DNA of 64,000 bases from an uncultured Bacteroidaceae bacterium (GTDB taxonomy: Bacteria; Bacteroidota; Bacteroidia; Bacteroidales; Bacteroidaceae): NCBI GenBank assembly GCA_944320785.1, contig CALUIR010000009.1, positions 1-64,000 of the forward strand, written 5' to 3'. Below the pieces are notes generated by a model, which did no database searches, was not told the origin of the DNA, and worked only from the letters and a program-made list of their open reading frames with translations. A program made the translations under genes and the position numbers. How positions within the stretch are numbered: position 1 is the first letter of the stretch; the number at the start of each line of letters is the position of its first letter. Shown in pieces: positions 25,507 through 34,637 of the stretch.

Positions 25507-26772
25507 TTATTCTACTCTCCATTTTGCAAACCAGCGTTCGTTGAATGTGAGGCCGATGCTCAGCCGCAGGTAATTTTCTTCCAACAGGGTGCCTTGGTTT
25601 TCAGGTTTCACTTTAATGTATTGCGCTGCCACGTTTAGTATCGATTTGTTCTGGAAAATGGGCAGCCCGAATCCGGCGGATACGCCGAATTCGTTGGCGC
25701 TGTTCCCGTCAGCCATCTTGGCGTAGGAGTTGGCGAAATAGGCTCCTGCCCGGTATTTGATGCGGCTGAAATAGTTCCGCTTGAAGGGATTGGGGAGGTA
25801 TTCCACGCCTACGGCGTATTTGGAGCGGTCGTTCAATTGGTGGGTTCTGCTGAAATACCGTGCGTCTTCCCACTTCTGGAGGCTGTAGTCGAACCCTACG
25901 GTCAGTTGGTTGTTGTGGCAGTATCCGGCGCCTATGCCGAAGCTGTGCGGAAGGTCGAACTGGTATCCTGCTTCGTTCACGATGCCTTGGATGGCGGTGT
26001 AGGATTCATTGTTCAGCTTGTGTTTCAATGAATAGACGGCGCCAAGGGTCAGGTGGTCCTTCGTGCCGATGTCTTGCGTGTATTGGAGGCCGAAGTCGAT
26101 TTTGTAGTCCTTTACCTTCACGTAGTTCTCTTTGTAGGAAATGTCGAACGATGCGTCGGAGAAACTCACCTGCGTGGCTTGCGTGATGGAGCCGAACAGG
26201 TAGGAGGCGTTGAAGCCGACGGAAAGGTTGTCGATGATTTTCACGCCCATGCCTAAGAATATTTGTGTCAGTCCGCCGTTGCCTGCATAGGTGTGGTAGG
26301 CGCTGAGGCTGGTATGGCCGGGGCTTTGCATGGTGCTTTCCGTGCTGATGTTGTATCCCACGCTGCTGAACGGCAGGATGCCGATGGTCATTCCCAGCCC
26401 TTTGTGGAGGCGGAACTGCATGGCGATGTAATCAAAGCTGGTGTTCTTTGCATTGATTTTGGCATTGCCGTCACTCAAATTGGTGTTCTGGAAAGAAAGT
26501 CCTCCGTCAAAGAGGAAAGTCAGTGAATCGATGGCGGTGTAGGAGGCTGGATTGGCTGTATTGATTTGTGAGCCGTTGCGCAACCCGTATGCGATTCCTC
26601 CCATGGCTGTGTTGTCGCCCATGGTTTGCCCGGACAATAGCCCCCATCCGTATCGCGTGTAAGGCGAATTGGTATTGGGCGAAGAACCGCTTTCCCCGCT
26701 GCTCTGCGCCAAGACGTGGGTGGCAAGGCATGCCATTGAGAATGCGCAAAGTATCTTTTTATATAAAGTCAT
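25507..26772 (-). CDS. Outer membrane beta-barrel protein (FadL/OMPP1-like)
   Basis: The 421-residue protein has a signal peptide ending at VLAQSS, then an N-terminal plug-like segment (NSPYTRYGWGLLSGQTMGDNTAMGG and PASYTAIDSLTFLFDGG as separate parts) and about fourteen alternating strands, closing with YLRLSIGLTFNERWFAKWRVE shortened at the end. The NPAS motif and barrel pattern resemble FadL-type transporters. It is the first gene of the operon running to the PpiD-like gene. An imperfect -7 element (CATCTTTG, minus strand, around 26823-26830) lies upstream. Substrate unknown. Confidence 0.75.
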   Translation of the reverse strand: MTLYKKILCAFSMACLATHVLAQSSGESGSSPNTNSPYTRYGWGLLSGQTMGDNTAMGGIAYGLRNGSQINTANPASYTAIDSLTFLFDGGLSFQNTNLSDGNAKINAKNTSFDYIAMQFRLHKGLGMTIGILPFSSVGYNISTESTMQSPGHTSLSAYHTYAGNGGLTQIFLGMGVKIIDNLSVGFNASYLFGSITQATQVSFSDASFDISYKENYVKVKDYKIDFGLQYTQDIGTKDHLTLGAVYSLKHKLNNESYTAIQGIVNEAGYQFDLPHSFGIGAGYCHNNQLTVGFDYSLQKWEDARYFSRTHQLNDRSKYAVGVEYLPNPFKRNYFSRIKYRAGAYFANSYAKMADGNSANEFGVSAGFGLPIFQNKSILNVAAQYIKVKPENQGTLLEENYLRLSIGLTFNERWFAKWRVE

Positions 26773-27140
26773 CGTAACTAGCTATTCTGTTTTGTTCTTT
26801 CTTCCCGGAAAGAAATTGTTTGCAAAGATGCTACTTTTTATGCTTGTATCAAAAGAAATTCCCTTGCGTGCCGTTAAAAAAACAAAACGGCGTGCCGTCG
26901 TCGCCTGTTTTTGCGCTTCCCCTCCTCTTTTTCCTTTGTTCAGGGCGTTGGTTGTTGCGGCGGTGTTTCATCTTTTCTCTGGCCGCCGGGCTTCTTTGCC
27001 AGCCTTTTCCCCGTGCCTGTTTTTTGCGCAGGCCGGATGCCGTGGGCGTGGCGCGGGATTTTCATGGGTGTTTTGTTGGGACATTGGAAAGTTTTTGGGG
27101 AGTCTTCCGCATGTTTGCCTGAGATCATCAGGAACAATTT

Positions 27141-27211
27141 CCAAGACGATTACTAATCGTATCCGCTTACGATTACTAATCGTATGGCCTGACGATTACT
27201 AATCGTCTTGG
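27141..27211. repeat. Array B: 23-bp tandem palindromic repeat, three units
   Basis: Three identical 15-bp palindromes ACGATTA-C-TAATCGT start at 27146, 27169 and 27192, separated by 8-bp spacers ATCCGCTT and ATGGCCTG. The set is bracketed by CCAAG (27141) and CTTGG (27207), which extend the outer palindrome arms. In the alternative register TAATCGTA and TACGATTA pair across the first spacer. Same architecture as arrays A and C-E, unrelated sequence. Confidence 0.92.
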
Positions 27212-27327
27212 AAAAAGCCTGTGGCGGGCAAGCGGATATTCCAAGCGGGAATCTGCCGCCGGCCTTCTCTTTCCGTTTAAAAAATGGAATATTTGGCGGG
27301 AGTTTCCTGTATATGGGGATATTTGTT

Positions 27328-27335
27328 TACCTTTG
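27328..27335 (+). promoter_or_regulatory. -7 element upstream of lnb
   Basis: TACCTTTG matches the TAnnTTTG consensus and lies 36 bp before the ATG. No clear TTG is placed 18-20 bp upstream. Confidence 0.5.
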
Positions 27336-27370
27336 CCGCCTGTAAAATAGGAATGTGAGGCTTCTTTGCC

Positions 27371-28567
27371 ATGCTTATGCGGAAATACAAAATATTGCTG
27401 GGGCTTTGCGCTTGCCTGTGGGCCGTGCAAGGCTTTCCTTTGAGGGCAGCTTCGGCCGATTCGTTGCGTTTCAGCCTGCTGACCTGTTCCCCTGGGGCAG
27501 AAATCTATGCTTTGTTCGGCCACACCGCCTTGCGCTATGAGAACCTTCGCACGGGGACGGACGTGGTGTTCAACTATGGCATGTTCAGTTTCAATGCGCC
27601 GCATTTCATCTGGCGCTTTGTCAAGGGAGACACGCATTACATGTTAGGTGTCAATTCGTTTGATGACTTCCAGGCTGAGTACATGGAGCGCGGGTCCGTG
27701 GTTTACGGGCAGGAGCTTCTGCTGTCGCCTTCTGAGAAAAGAAAGCTGGCGGGATTCCTGTCGTGGAACAGCCGCCCGGAGAACCGCACGTACTTGTATA
27801 ACTTCTTTTACGACAATTGCACGACCCGTGCGCGTGACTGCATCGAGGGCAATGTGCAGGGGACGGTGTCTTATCGGGAAGCGGGAAAGACCCTGTCGTT
27901 CCGTGATATTGTGCATGAACATACCGTGGACCATGAATGGGCATGCTTTGGGATAGACTTTTGCTTGGGCAGCCCGGCAGACGAACCGATACCGCCACGT
28001 TTGCAGATGTTTGCGCCGTTCCACCTGATGCATGCGGTGGATTCGGCCTACGTGACGGATGCCTCCACGGGGGAGGAGCGGCATCTGGCGCGCCCGTCTG
28101 CGCCGGTGGTACGCCCGCTTGTGCGGACGGACCATGCAGAACATTATTGGCTGACCCCTTTGCAGGCGGCATGGATGCTGTTTTTCATCGTAGCTTTGAT
28201 CAGTGTGCATGGTTTCTTGCGCGATAAATGTTACGCCGGGCTGGATGCCTTGTTGTTTGGCGCGGCGGGCTTGGCGGGATGCGTCATCGCTTTCTTGGCG
28301 TTTTTCTCCATCCATCCGGCGGTGTCGCCCAATTACCTGTTGTGTGTGTTCCATCCTCTCCACCTGTTGTTCCTGCCTGTGCTGCTATGCCGTCCGGCGA
28401 GAAGGATGCGGGATGGCTATCATGGGGCGAACTTCCTTGTTTTAACACTTTTTATTGTGCTTTTCGGCTGTTTCCCGCAAGAATTTAACTTGGCGGTGTT
28501 ACCTTTGGCCGCAAGTTTGTGGTTCCGTTCCGCAAGCCACGTGGCGTTGATGTATAAAGAAAGATAA
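27371..28567 (+). CDS. lnb: Lipoprotein N-acyltransferase Lnb (DUF4105)
   Basis: The 398-residue protein has a signal peptide (ILLGLCACLWAVQGFPLRAA), an N-terminal periplasmic DUF4105 domain (about 30-240) and about five C-terminal membrane helices. In the periplasmic domain, CSPGAEIYALFGHTALRY and FFYDNCTTRARDCIEG carry the conserved His and Cys typical of a thiol acyltransferase/protease fold. DUF4105 was recently identified as the Bacteroides lipoprotein N-acyltransferase Lnb, which adds the third acyl chain. A second ATG six bases downstream (27377) is also possible. The next gene starts immediately after its stop. Confidence 0.82.
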   Translation: MLMRKYKILLGLCACLWAVQGFPLRAASADSLRFSLLTCSPGAEIYALFGHTALRYENLRTGTDVVFNYGMFSFNAPHFIWRFVKGDTHYMLGVNSFDDFQAEYMERGSVVYGQELLLSPSEKRKLAGFLSWNSRPENRTYLYNFFYDNCTTRARDCIEGNVQGTVSYREAGKTLSFRDIVHEHTVDHEWACFGIDFCLGSPADEPIPPRLQMFAPFHLMHAVDSAYVTDASTGEERHLARPSAPVVRPLVRTDHAEHYWLTPLQAAWMLFFIVALISVHGFLRDKCYAGLDALLFGAAGLAGCVIAFLAFFSIHPAVSPNYLLCVFHPLHLLFLPVLLCRPARRMRDGYHGANFLVLTLFIVLFGCFPQEFNLAVLPLAASLWFRSASHVALMYKER

Positions 28568-30172
28568 ATGAGAGAACGTTTGCTGACATCTTTAATTACG
28601 GCTTTGGCCATCTCGGGGTTGCCTGCCCAGACGTTGCCTCCGGTCCCTAAGCTGGTGGTCGGGTTGACGATTGACCAGTTGCGCGCGGATTACATGGAAG
28701 CATTTTCCCCGTTGTACGGCGAGAAAGGCTTCAAGCGCTTGTGGAAAGAAGGGCGTGCTTACATCGATGCGGAATATGGTTTCGCGGCGATAGACAAGGC
28801 ATCGGCTTTGGCGGCGGTTTACACCGGGGCGATGCCGGGCATCAACGGCATTATTGCGGAAAACTGGATAGACCGGGCTACGGGGCGTGCGGTGGATTGC
28901 GTGGAAGATCCCGGCTTCATGGGCATTTACACGGATGAGGCCACGTCGGCGGCTGCGGTGTTGTCCTCCACGCTGACGGATGAGTTGAAGGCCGGCACGC
29001 AAGGGCGGGCATACGTTTATTCCATCGCTCCTTCCCGCGAGGCGGCAGTCATTGCCGCCGGGCACGCCGGCGACGGCGCATTCTGGCTGAACGATGCCAC
29101 GGGAAAATGGTGCGGGACGACTTATTATTCCGAATTCCCTTATTGGCTGACCCGCTATAATGACGAGCAGGGAGTGGACAAGCGCATCGGCGACAGGGTG
29201 TGGGAACCGTTGCTGCCTGCGGAAAAATATGTGTTCTTGTCCTCTGAATGGAGGCAGGATTATTTCAGGCATGTGTTCAAAGACTTCAGGGGAGGCGCTT
29301 ACCGTGAGTTCAAGACATCGCCGTTTGTCAATGAGGAAGTCAACCGCGTGGCGGCGGAATGCCTTTGCAACAGCCCGATGGGCGATGACGACGTCCCGGA
29401 CTTCCTGGCATTGTCTTATTATGCCGGGAATTATGCTCACAAGTCAGTGATGGAAGCCCCCATGGAGTTGCAGGACGCGTATGTGCGTTTGGACAGGAGC
29501 CTTGCGGAACTTCTGGACCTGATAGACCAGGAAGTGGGCCTGCGCAACACGTTGTTTTTCATCGTTTCCACCGGCTATGCCGATGCCGATGCCCAGGATT
29601 TGGCCAAATACAGGATTCCTTCGGGCCAGTTCTACCCGGAACGCTGCGCGGCTTTGCTCAACATGTACCTGAATGCTATCTATGGCGAGGGGCTTTTCGT
29701 GGAGGCGTACCATGGCTCCCAAATCTACCTGGACCATGAAGTGATTGAAAAGAAGCAGCTGGACCTGCCGGAGGTCATCGGCAAGTCTGCGGATTTCCTG
29801 ATCCAGTTCAGCGGGGTCAACGAGGTTTACACGGCCTACCGTTTGCTGCTGGGCGCATGGACGCCGGAAGTTTACCGGGTGAGGAACGCTTTCCACCGGG
29901 AACGTTCGGGCGACTTGTGGGTGGATGTGCTGCCCGGATGGACGGTGGTGCAGGAGAAAGCTGAGGACACGGAAGTGGTCCGCAAGTCTTGCATGCCCGC
30001 TCCGCTTCTGTTCTTCGGATGGGATGTAAAGCCCGGCGTTGTCCGTACGCCGGTAAATATCAGCCGCTTGGCACCGTCCGTGGCCGGCATGATGCGCATC
30101 CGGGCGCCCAATGCATGCTCTGCCCGCCCTTTGGAAGACATGCAGGCAAATAAGCCGGTTGGCTTGCCGTAA
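28568..30172 (+). CDS. Alkaline-phosphatase-fold protein, probably catalytically inactive
   Basis: The 534-residue exported protein (signal peptide to about GLPAQ) follows the PafA-type alkaline phosphatase layout: TIDQLRADYMEAFSPLYGEKG, VYTGAMPGINGIIAENW, LQDAYVRLDRSLAELLDLID. The family's catalytic and metal residues are largely gone. Where PafA-like enzymes have a Thr nucleophile with GPGHA it reads AAIDKASALAAV. The usual D(Y)xGH is SYYAGNY, the DHG ligand motif is STGYADAD, and the C-terminal HG-type His motif is CMPAPLLFFG. Only the first Asp (TIDQ) is kept. It lies between lnb and secA and may act as a binding or scaffold protein. Confidence 0.75.
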   Translation: MRERLLTSLITALAISGLPAQTLPPVPKLVVGLTIDQLRADYMEAFSPLYGEKGFKRLWKEGRAYIDAEYGFAAIDKASALAAVYTGAMPGINGIIAENWIDRATGRAVDCVEDPGFMGIYTDEATSAAAVLSSTLTDELKAGTQGRAYVYSIAPSREAAVIAAGHAGDGAFWLNDATGKWCGTTYYSEFPYWLTRYNDEQGVDKRIGDRVWEPLLPAEKYVFLSSEWRQDYFRHVFKDFRGGAYREFKTSPFVNEEVNRVAAECLCNSPMGDDDVPDFLALSYYAGNYAHKSVMEAPMELQDAYVRLDRSLAELLDLIDQEVGLRNTLFFIVSTGYADADAQDLAKYRIPSGQFYPERCAALLNMYLNAIYGEGLFVEAYHGSQIYLDHEVIEKKQLDLPEVIGKSADFLIQFSGVNEVYTAYRLLLGAWTPEVYRVRNAFHRERSGDLWVDVLPGWTVVQEKAEDTEVVRKSCMPAPLLFFGWDVKPGVVRTPVNISRLAPSVAGMMRIRAPNACSARPLEDMQANKPVGLP

Positions 30173-30188
30173 AGTCGCTTTTTTGAAT

Positions 30189-30196
30189 TATTTTTG
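30189..30196 (+). promoter_or_regulatory. -7 element upstream of secA
   Basis: TATTTTTG fits the TAnnTTTG consensus 41 bp before the secA ATG. The nearest TTG upstream is about 22 bp away, slightly too far, so strength is uncertain. Confidence 0.45.
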
Positions 30197-30236
30197 CAAC
30201 AGATTAATTTTTAACCGATAATAAACAGATTACATA

Positions 30237-33200
30237 ATGGGATTTAATGATTTTTTAAGTAAGATATTCGGGAACAAGTCCACCCGCGACATGAAAGAGA
30301 TACAACCGTGGGTGGAAAAGATAAAGGCGGTTTACCCGGAAATCGAGAAGCTGGACAACGACGGGCTCCGGGCAAAGACGCAGGAACTGAAGGAAAAAAT
30401 CCGGGAGTCGGCAGCCGGGGAACAGGCGCAGATAGACCAATTGAAGGCCAGCGTGGAAGCCACGGAACTGGAGGACCGCGAAGCATTGTTTGCCAAAATC
30501 GACAAATTGGAGAAAGAAGTGCTGGAAAAATACGAGACGGCGCTGAATGAAGTATTGCCGGAAGCCTTTGCCATTGTGAAGGACACGGCCCGCCGGTTTG
30601 CGGAGAACGAGGAAATCGTGGTGACGGCCACGGATTTCGATCGTGAACTGGCTGCCACAAAGGACTTTGTGCGCATCGAGGGTGACAAGGCCATTTACCG
30701 GAACCATTGGATGGCAGGAGGTAATGAAATCACGTGGAACATGGTGCATTACGATGTGCAGTTGTTCGGCGGCGTGGTGCTTCACCAAGGAAAGATTGCG
30801 GAAATGGCGACCGGCGAAGGAAAGACATTGGTGGCCACACTGCCGGTGTTCCTCAACGCATTGACGGGAAACGGCGTGCATGTCGTCACCGTGAACGACT
30901 ACCTTTCCAAACGTGACTCCGAATGGATGGGGCCTCTTTACATGTTCCACGGCTTGAGCGTGGACTGCATCGACAAGCACAAGCCTAATTCGGAGGAACG
31001 CAGGAAGGCTTACATGGCGGACATCACTTTCGGCACCAACAATGAGTTCGGCTTCGATTACCTGCGCGACAACATGGCCATCAGCCCGAAAGACTTGGTG
31101 CAGCGGCAACATAACTACGCCATTGTCGATGAGGTGGACTCCGTGCTGATTGACGATGCCCGCACGCCGTTGATTATTTCCGGCCCCGTCCCGAAAGGGG
31201 AGGACCAATTGTTCGAGCAACTCCGCCCGTTGGTAGAACGCTTGGTGGGCGCACAAAAGACATTGGCCACCAAATTCTTGACAGACGCGAAACGCCTGAT
31301 TGCTTCAGAAGACAAGAAAGAACAGGAAGAAGGCTTCCTCGCCCTCTACCGCAGCCATAAGGCTTTGCCGAAAAACAAAGCGCTGATCAAGTTCCTGAGC
31401 GAGCCGGGCATCAAGGCCGGCATGCTCAAGACGGAAGAAATCTACATGGAGCAGAACAACAAGCGGATGCCGGAAGCGGTGGAACCGTTGTATTTCGTGA
31501 TTGACGAGAAGCTGAACAGCGTGGACCTGACGGACAAAGGCGTGGACCTGATTACCGGCAATTCGGAGGATCCCACCTTGTTTGTCCTGCCGGACATCAC
31601 GTCGGAACTTTCTGCCTTGGAGAATGAAACCGGTTTGACGCCGGATGAGAAACTGGCAAAGAAAGACGAACTGCTCACCAATTACGCCATCAAGTCCGAA
31701 CGGGTGCATACCATCAACCAATTGCTGAAGGCATACACGATGTTCGAGAAAGACGATGAATATGTGGTGATTGACGGCCAAGTGAAAATCGTGGACGAGC
31801 AGACGGGCCGCATCATGGAAGGCCGCCGCTATTCCGACGGCCTCCATCAAGCCATCGAAGCCAAGGAGCGCGTGAAAGTGGAAGCGGCCACGCAGACCTT
31901 TGCCACGATTACCTTGCAGAACTATTTCCGCATGTACCATAAGCTGGCCGGCATGACGGGTACGGCGGAGACGGAAGCTGGCGAGTTTTGGGACATCTAT
32001 AAGCTGGACGTGGTGGTGATTCCCACGAACCGCCCCATTGCCCGCATCGACATGAACGACCGTGTTTACAAGACGAAGCGCGAGAAATACAAGGCGGTCA
32101 TCGAGGAGATTGAGAAAATGGTTGAAGCCGGCCGCCCGGTGCTGGTGGGCACCACTTCGGTGGAAATATCCGAAATGTTGAGCAAGATGCTGGACATGCG
32201 GAAGATAGAACACAACGTGCTGAACGCGAAGTTGCACCAGAAAGAAGCCGAGATTGTGGCGCAGGCCGGGCAAAAGAGCATTGTGACCATCGCTACCAAC
32301 ATGGCAGGCCGTGGAACCGACATCAAGCTGAGCCCTGAAGTGCGCGAGGCCGGAGGCTTGGCCATCATCGGGACGGAGCGGCACGAGTCGCGCCGGGTTG
32401 ACCGCCAGTTGCGCGGACGTGCCGGTCGTCAGGGCGACCCGGGCTCGTCAGTGTTCTTCGTTTCTTTGGAAGACGACCTGATGCGCCTGTTTTCTTCCGA
32501 CCGCATTGCCAGCGTGATGGACAAATTGGGCTTCAAGGAAGGCGAGATGATTGAGCATAAGATGATATCCAACTCCATTGAGCGGGCACAGAAGAAGGTG
32601 GAGGAGAACAACTTCGGCATCCGCAAACGCTTGCTGGAGTACGATGACGTGATGAACAAGCAGCGCGTGGTCATCTACACGAAACGCCGCCATGCGCTGA
32701 TGGGCGAACGCATCGGCATGGATATCGTCAACATGATTTGGGAACGTTGCGACAATGCCGTCATGAACAATGATTACGAAGGGGCCAAGATGGACATACT
32801 GCAAGTGCTGGCCATGGAAGCGCCCTTCACGGAAGAAGATTTCCGCAATGAGAAACGCGAGGCATTGGTGGACAAGACTTTTGCGGCAGCGATGGAGAAC
32901 TTCAAGCGGAAAACGGAACGCTTGGCGCAGATTGCCAACCCGGTCATCAAGCAAGTGTATGAGAACCAAGGGCAGATGTACGAGAACATCCTGATTCCGA
33001 TTACCGACGGCAAGCGCATCTACAACATCCCGTGCAACCTGAAGGCGGCTTACGAGAGCGAAAGCAAGGAAGTGGTGAAGTCGTTTGAGAAGGCCATCCT
33101 GCTGCACACCATCGACGAGGCTTGGAAAGAGAACCTCCGCGAGTTGGACGAACTGAAACATTCCGTGCAGAACGCCAGCTATGAGCAGAAAGACCCGCTG

Positions 33201-33536
33201 CTGATTTACAAGTTGGAATCGGTGAACTTGTTCGACGCGATGGTGAACCGCATCAACAACCAGACGGTCTCCGTCTTGATGCGCGGGCAGATACCAGTGC
33301 AGCAGCAACAGCCCGGCCAAGTGCGCGAGGCTGCGCCGGAACCTGCACGCCCCCGGCAACAATATCATGAAGAAAAGCGCGACTTGAACGACCCCGCCCA
33401 GCAGCATGCGGCAGGAAGGGACACGCGCGAAGTGAAGCGCGAGCCGATCCGTGTGGAGAAAACCGTGGGGCGCAACGACCCCTGCCCGTGCGGCAGCGGC
33501 AAGAAGTTCAAGAATTGCCACGGGCGGAACATGTAG
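30237..33536 (+). CDS. secA: Preprotein translocase subunit SecA
   Basis: SecA is the ATPase motor that drives proteins through SecYEG. The 1099-residue length is typical for Bacteroidota, which carry insertions relative to E. coli (901). Visible are Walker A MATGEGKT (190-197), [30 protein letters not shown], the DEVDS box, [26 protein letters not shown], and the C-terminal zinc motif [14 protein letters not shown] that binds SecB or the ribosome. An insertion of about 100 residues lies after [16 protein letters not shown]. It is preceded by lnb and the inactive phosphatase gene and ends at a hairpin terminator. Confidence 0.97.
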   Translation: MGFNDFLSKIFGNKSTRDMKEIQPWVEKIKAVYPEIEKLDNDGLRAKTQELKEKIRESAAGEQAQIDQLKASVEATELEDREALFAKIDKLEKEVLEKYETALNEVLPEAFAIVKDTARRFAENEEIVVTATDFDRELAATKDFVRIEGDKAIYRNHWMAGGNEITWNMVHYDVQLFGGVVLHQGKIAEMATGEGKTLVATLPVFLNALTGNGVHVVTVNDYLSKRDSEWMGPLYMFHGLSVDCIDKHKPNSEERRKAYMADITFGTNNEFGFDYLRDNMAISPKDLVQRQHNYAIVDEVDSVLIDDARTPLIISGPVPKGEDQLFEQLRPLVERLVGAQKTLATKFLTDAKRLIASEDKKEQEEGFLALYRSHKALPKNKALIKFLSEPGIKAGMLKTEEIYMEQNNKRMPEAVEPLYFVIDEKLNSVDLTDKGVDLITGNSEDPTLFVLPDITSELSALENETGLTPDEKLAKKDELLTNYAIKSERVHTINQLLKAYTMFEKDDEYVVIDGQVKIVDEQTGRIMEGRRYSDGLHQAIEAKERVKVEAATQTFATITLQNYFRMYHKLAGMTGTAETEAGEFWDIYKLDVVVIPTNRPIARIDMNDRVYKTKREKYKAVIEEIEKMVEAGRPVLVGTTSVEISEMLSKMLDMRKIEHNVLNAKLHQKEAEIVAQAGQKSIVTIATNMAGRGTDIKLSPEVREAGGLAIIGTERHESRRVDRQLRGRAGRQGDPGSSVFFVSLEDDLMRLFSSDRIASVMDKLGFKEGEMIEHKMISNSIERAQKKVEENNFGIRKRLLEYDDVMNKQRVVIYTKRRHALMGERIGMDIVNMIWERCDNAVMNNDYEGAKMDILQVLAMEAPFTEEDFRNEKREALVDKTFAAAMENFKRKTERLAQIANPVIKQVYENQGQMYENILIPITDGKRIYNIPCNLKAAYESESKEVVKSFEKAILLHTIDEAWKENLRELDELKHSVQNASYEQKDPLLIYKLESVNLFDAMVNRINNQTVSVLMRGQIPVQQQQPGQVREAAPEPARPRQQYHEEKRDLNDPAQQHAAGRDTREVKREPIRVEKTVGRNDPCPCGSGKKFKNCHGRNM

Positions 33537-33573
33537 CGCATGGGCAGTTTGTCCTAGAGATGATAAATATGCC

Positions 33574-33607
33574 AATAGCCCCGCAGCAGTATTGTTGCGG
33601 GGCTATT
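33574..33607. terminator. Bidirectional hairpin after secA
   Basis: A perfect 12-bp stem, AATAGCCCCGCA at 33574-33585 with TGCGGGGCTATT at 33596-33607, has a 10-nt loop. It lies between convergent secA and the FMN-reductase gene; the T-rich flank (GTTTATC) is short. Confidence 0.75.
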
Positions 33608-33671
33608 GTTTATCGTTGGCAGGGAATGCTGATGGTGGATTTGCCTTGTCGCGGGGCAGCATGGATGACCA

Positions 33672-34208
33672 TCAGATGTTTTTCCCCATCTCGTAGGCTT
33701 CCTTCAGCGCGGGGTGGTCTTCTATTTCCCCGGCTTCGTTGACGCCTCCGGCGAACACCGTGCCGGCCAGGCGGGCTTTCTCGAAGCATTCTATCCAGCC
33801 GCCGAGGCCGTTGATGGCGCGTTCCGGCGTGCGGGCTTCTTCATCGGCAGCGGAAGTGAGCAGGTAGATGTCGCGGAAGCGGTAGTCGCCGCCGAACAGC
33901 GGGTTGGCCCGGTCGAGCAATGTTTTCAGTTGCCCGCTCAGTTCATAATAGTAAATAGGTGTGGCAAAGGCGATGGCATCCGCGCCGTGCATCTTCTGCA
34001 CGATGGCGGGCGCATCGTCGGCGATGGCGCACTTCCGGGTCTTCTGGCAGGCGAGGCATCCTTTGCAGAAGCGGAGGTCCTTGCCTTTCAGAGAGATGGT
34101 TTCCACGTTGTGCCCGGCCTCTGCCGCGCCTTGGGCAAAGGCTTCCGCCAGCGCGTCGGAGTTGCTCCCCGGGCGCAGGCTGGAGGTGATGACGATTACT
34201 TTCTTCAT
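33672..34208 (-). CDS. NADPH-dependent FMN reductase / flavodoxin-fold protein
   Basis: This 178-residue protein has the flavodoxin-like fold of iron-sulfur flavoproteins and FMN reductases. Motifs are the phosphate loop VITSSLRPGSNSDAL, CKGCLACQKTRKC (three cysteines in CxxC spacing), AFATPIYYYELSGQLKTLLDR and the C-terminal AGTVFAGGVNEAG. The cysteine pattern is common in this subgroup and may be redox-active. The upstream-open frame is rejected in favour of ATG 34208, which starts the first beta strand. It is monocistronic and divergent from the DUF4199 gene, with arrays C and C' in the promoter spacer. Confidence 0.85.
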   Translation of the reverse strand: MKKVIVITSSLRPGSNSDALAEAFAQGAAEAGHNVETISLKGKDLRFCKGCLACQKTRKCAIADDAPAIVQKMHGADAIAFATPIYYYELSGQLKTLLDRANPLFGGDYRFRDIYLLTSAADEEARTPERAINGLGGWIECFEKARLAGTVFAGGVNEAGEIEDHPALKEAYEMGKNI

Positions 34209-34327
34209 GTGTTGATGCTTTTTAAATTGGTTTTGACGGCGCGAATTTATGCATTTCTCCGATAGGGCGGATGCCGGGGCGGCCTGATTCTGTAAATAGG
34301 GTACAAATGTCCGTGATTTGTGCCAGG

Positions 34328-34415
34328 CCTGCCCGCATGGAAACTTCCGCCTGCTGCGGGGGATGCTTCGGCTTGCCCGTGTGGAAAGTCCCGTCCAGGC
34401 GGGTGGAAAGTTCAT
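34328..34415. repeat. Array C': degenerate 22-bp tandem repeat, about four units
   Basis: Four successive 22-bp blocks start near 34328, 34350, 34372 and 34394. Blocks 1 and 3 share TGCCCG-rTGGAAA, block 4 shares GGAAAGT, and block 2 is diverged. GC-rich half-sites (GCCCG, CGGGC, GCGGG) alternate in orientation. It abuts array C. The reading is less certain than for the other arrays. Confidence 0.5.
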
Positions 34416-34497
34416 CCTCAGCCTAAGGATGTGCATCTTTAGGTTAAGGATGTGTATCTCTAGCCTAAGGATACGCATCTTCAGGCTAAGGATACAG
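34414..34497. repeat. Array C: 21-bp tandem palindromic repeat, four units
   Basis: Four 21-bp units start at 34414, 34435, 34456 and 34477. Each is a 17-bp imperfect palindrome ATC(C/T)T..AAGGAT plus a 4-nt spacer (GTGC, GTGT, ACGC, ACAG). Across the spacer CTAAGGAT-GTGC-ATCTTTAG also pairs, so half-sites alternate about every 10.5 bp. It lies in a 429-bp spacer between divergent genes; the only other element seen there is a -7 box at 34605. Confidence 0.85.
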
Positions 34498-34604
34498 AAG
34501 TTGGCCGCATGGACCGGGTTTGTTTCCCGCATGGCTGGAAGAATGCGGCGGGGCGGTTTGTATTTTTTTCAAAGCGAAATGGGCAGGCTTAACTGGAAAT
34601 ATGC

Positions 34605-34612
34605 TACTTTTG
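34605..34612 (+). promoter_or_regulatory. -7 element upstream of the DUF4199 gene
   Basis: TACTTTTG is an exact consensus match 26 bp before the ATG at 34638. No TTG at the right distance upstream. Confidence 0.55.
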
Positions 34613-34637
34613 CACGCGATAGACATTGGCAGGCGAT

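Larger units (their letters stand above)
26773..27370. other. Gene-poor divergent spacer with array B
   Basis: This 598-bp spacer separates the barrel gene (minus) from lnb (plus). Open frames in it lack family features and have codon use unlike the neighbours. It holds the 23-bp palindrome array at 27141-27211 and the lnb -7 element at 27328-27335. Nothing else was recognised. Confidence 0.6.

Noticed and set aside
26669-27202. 177-codon plus-strand frame in the spacer before lnb
   Set aside because: It starts inside the opposite barrel gene, has no domain or plausible start, and ends in array B.
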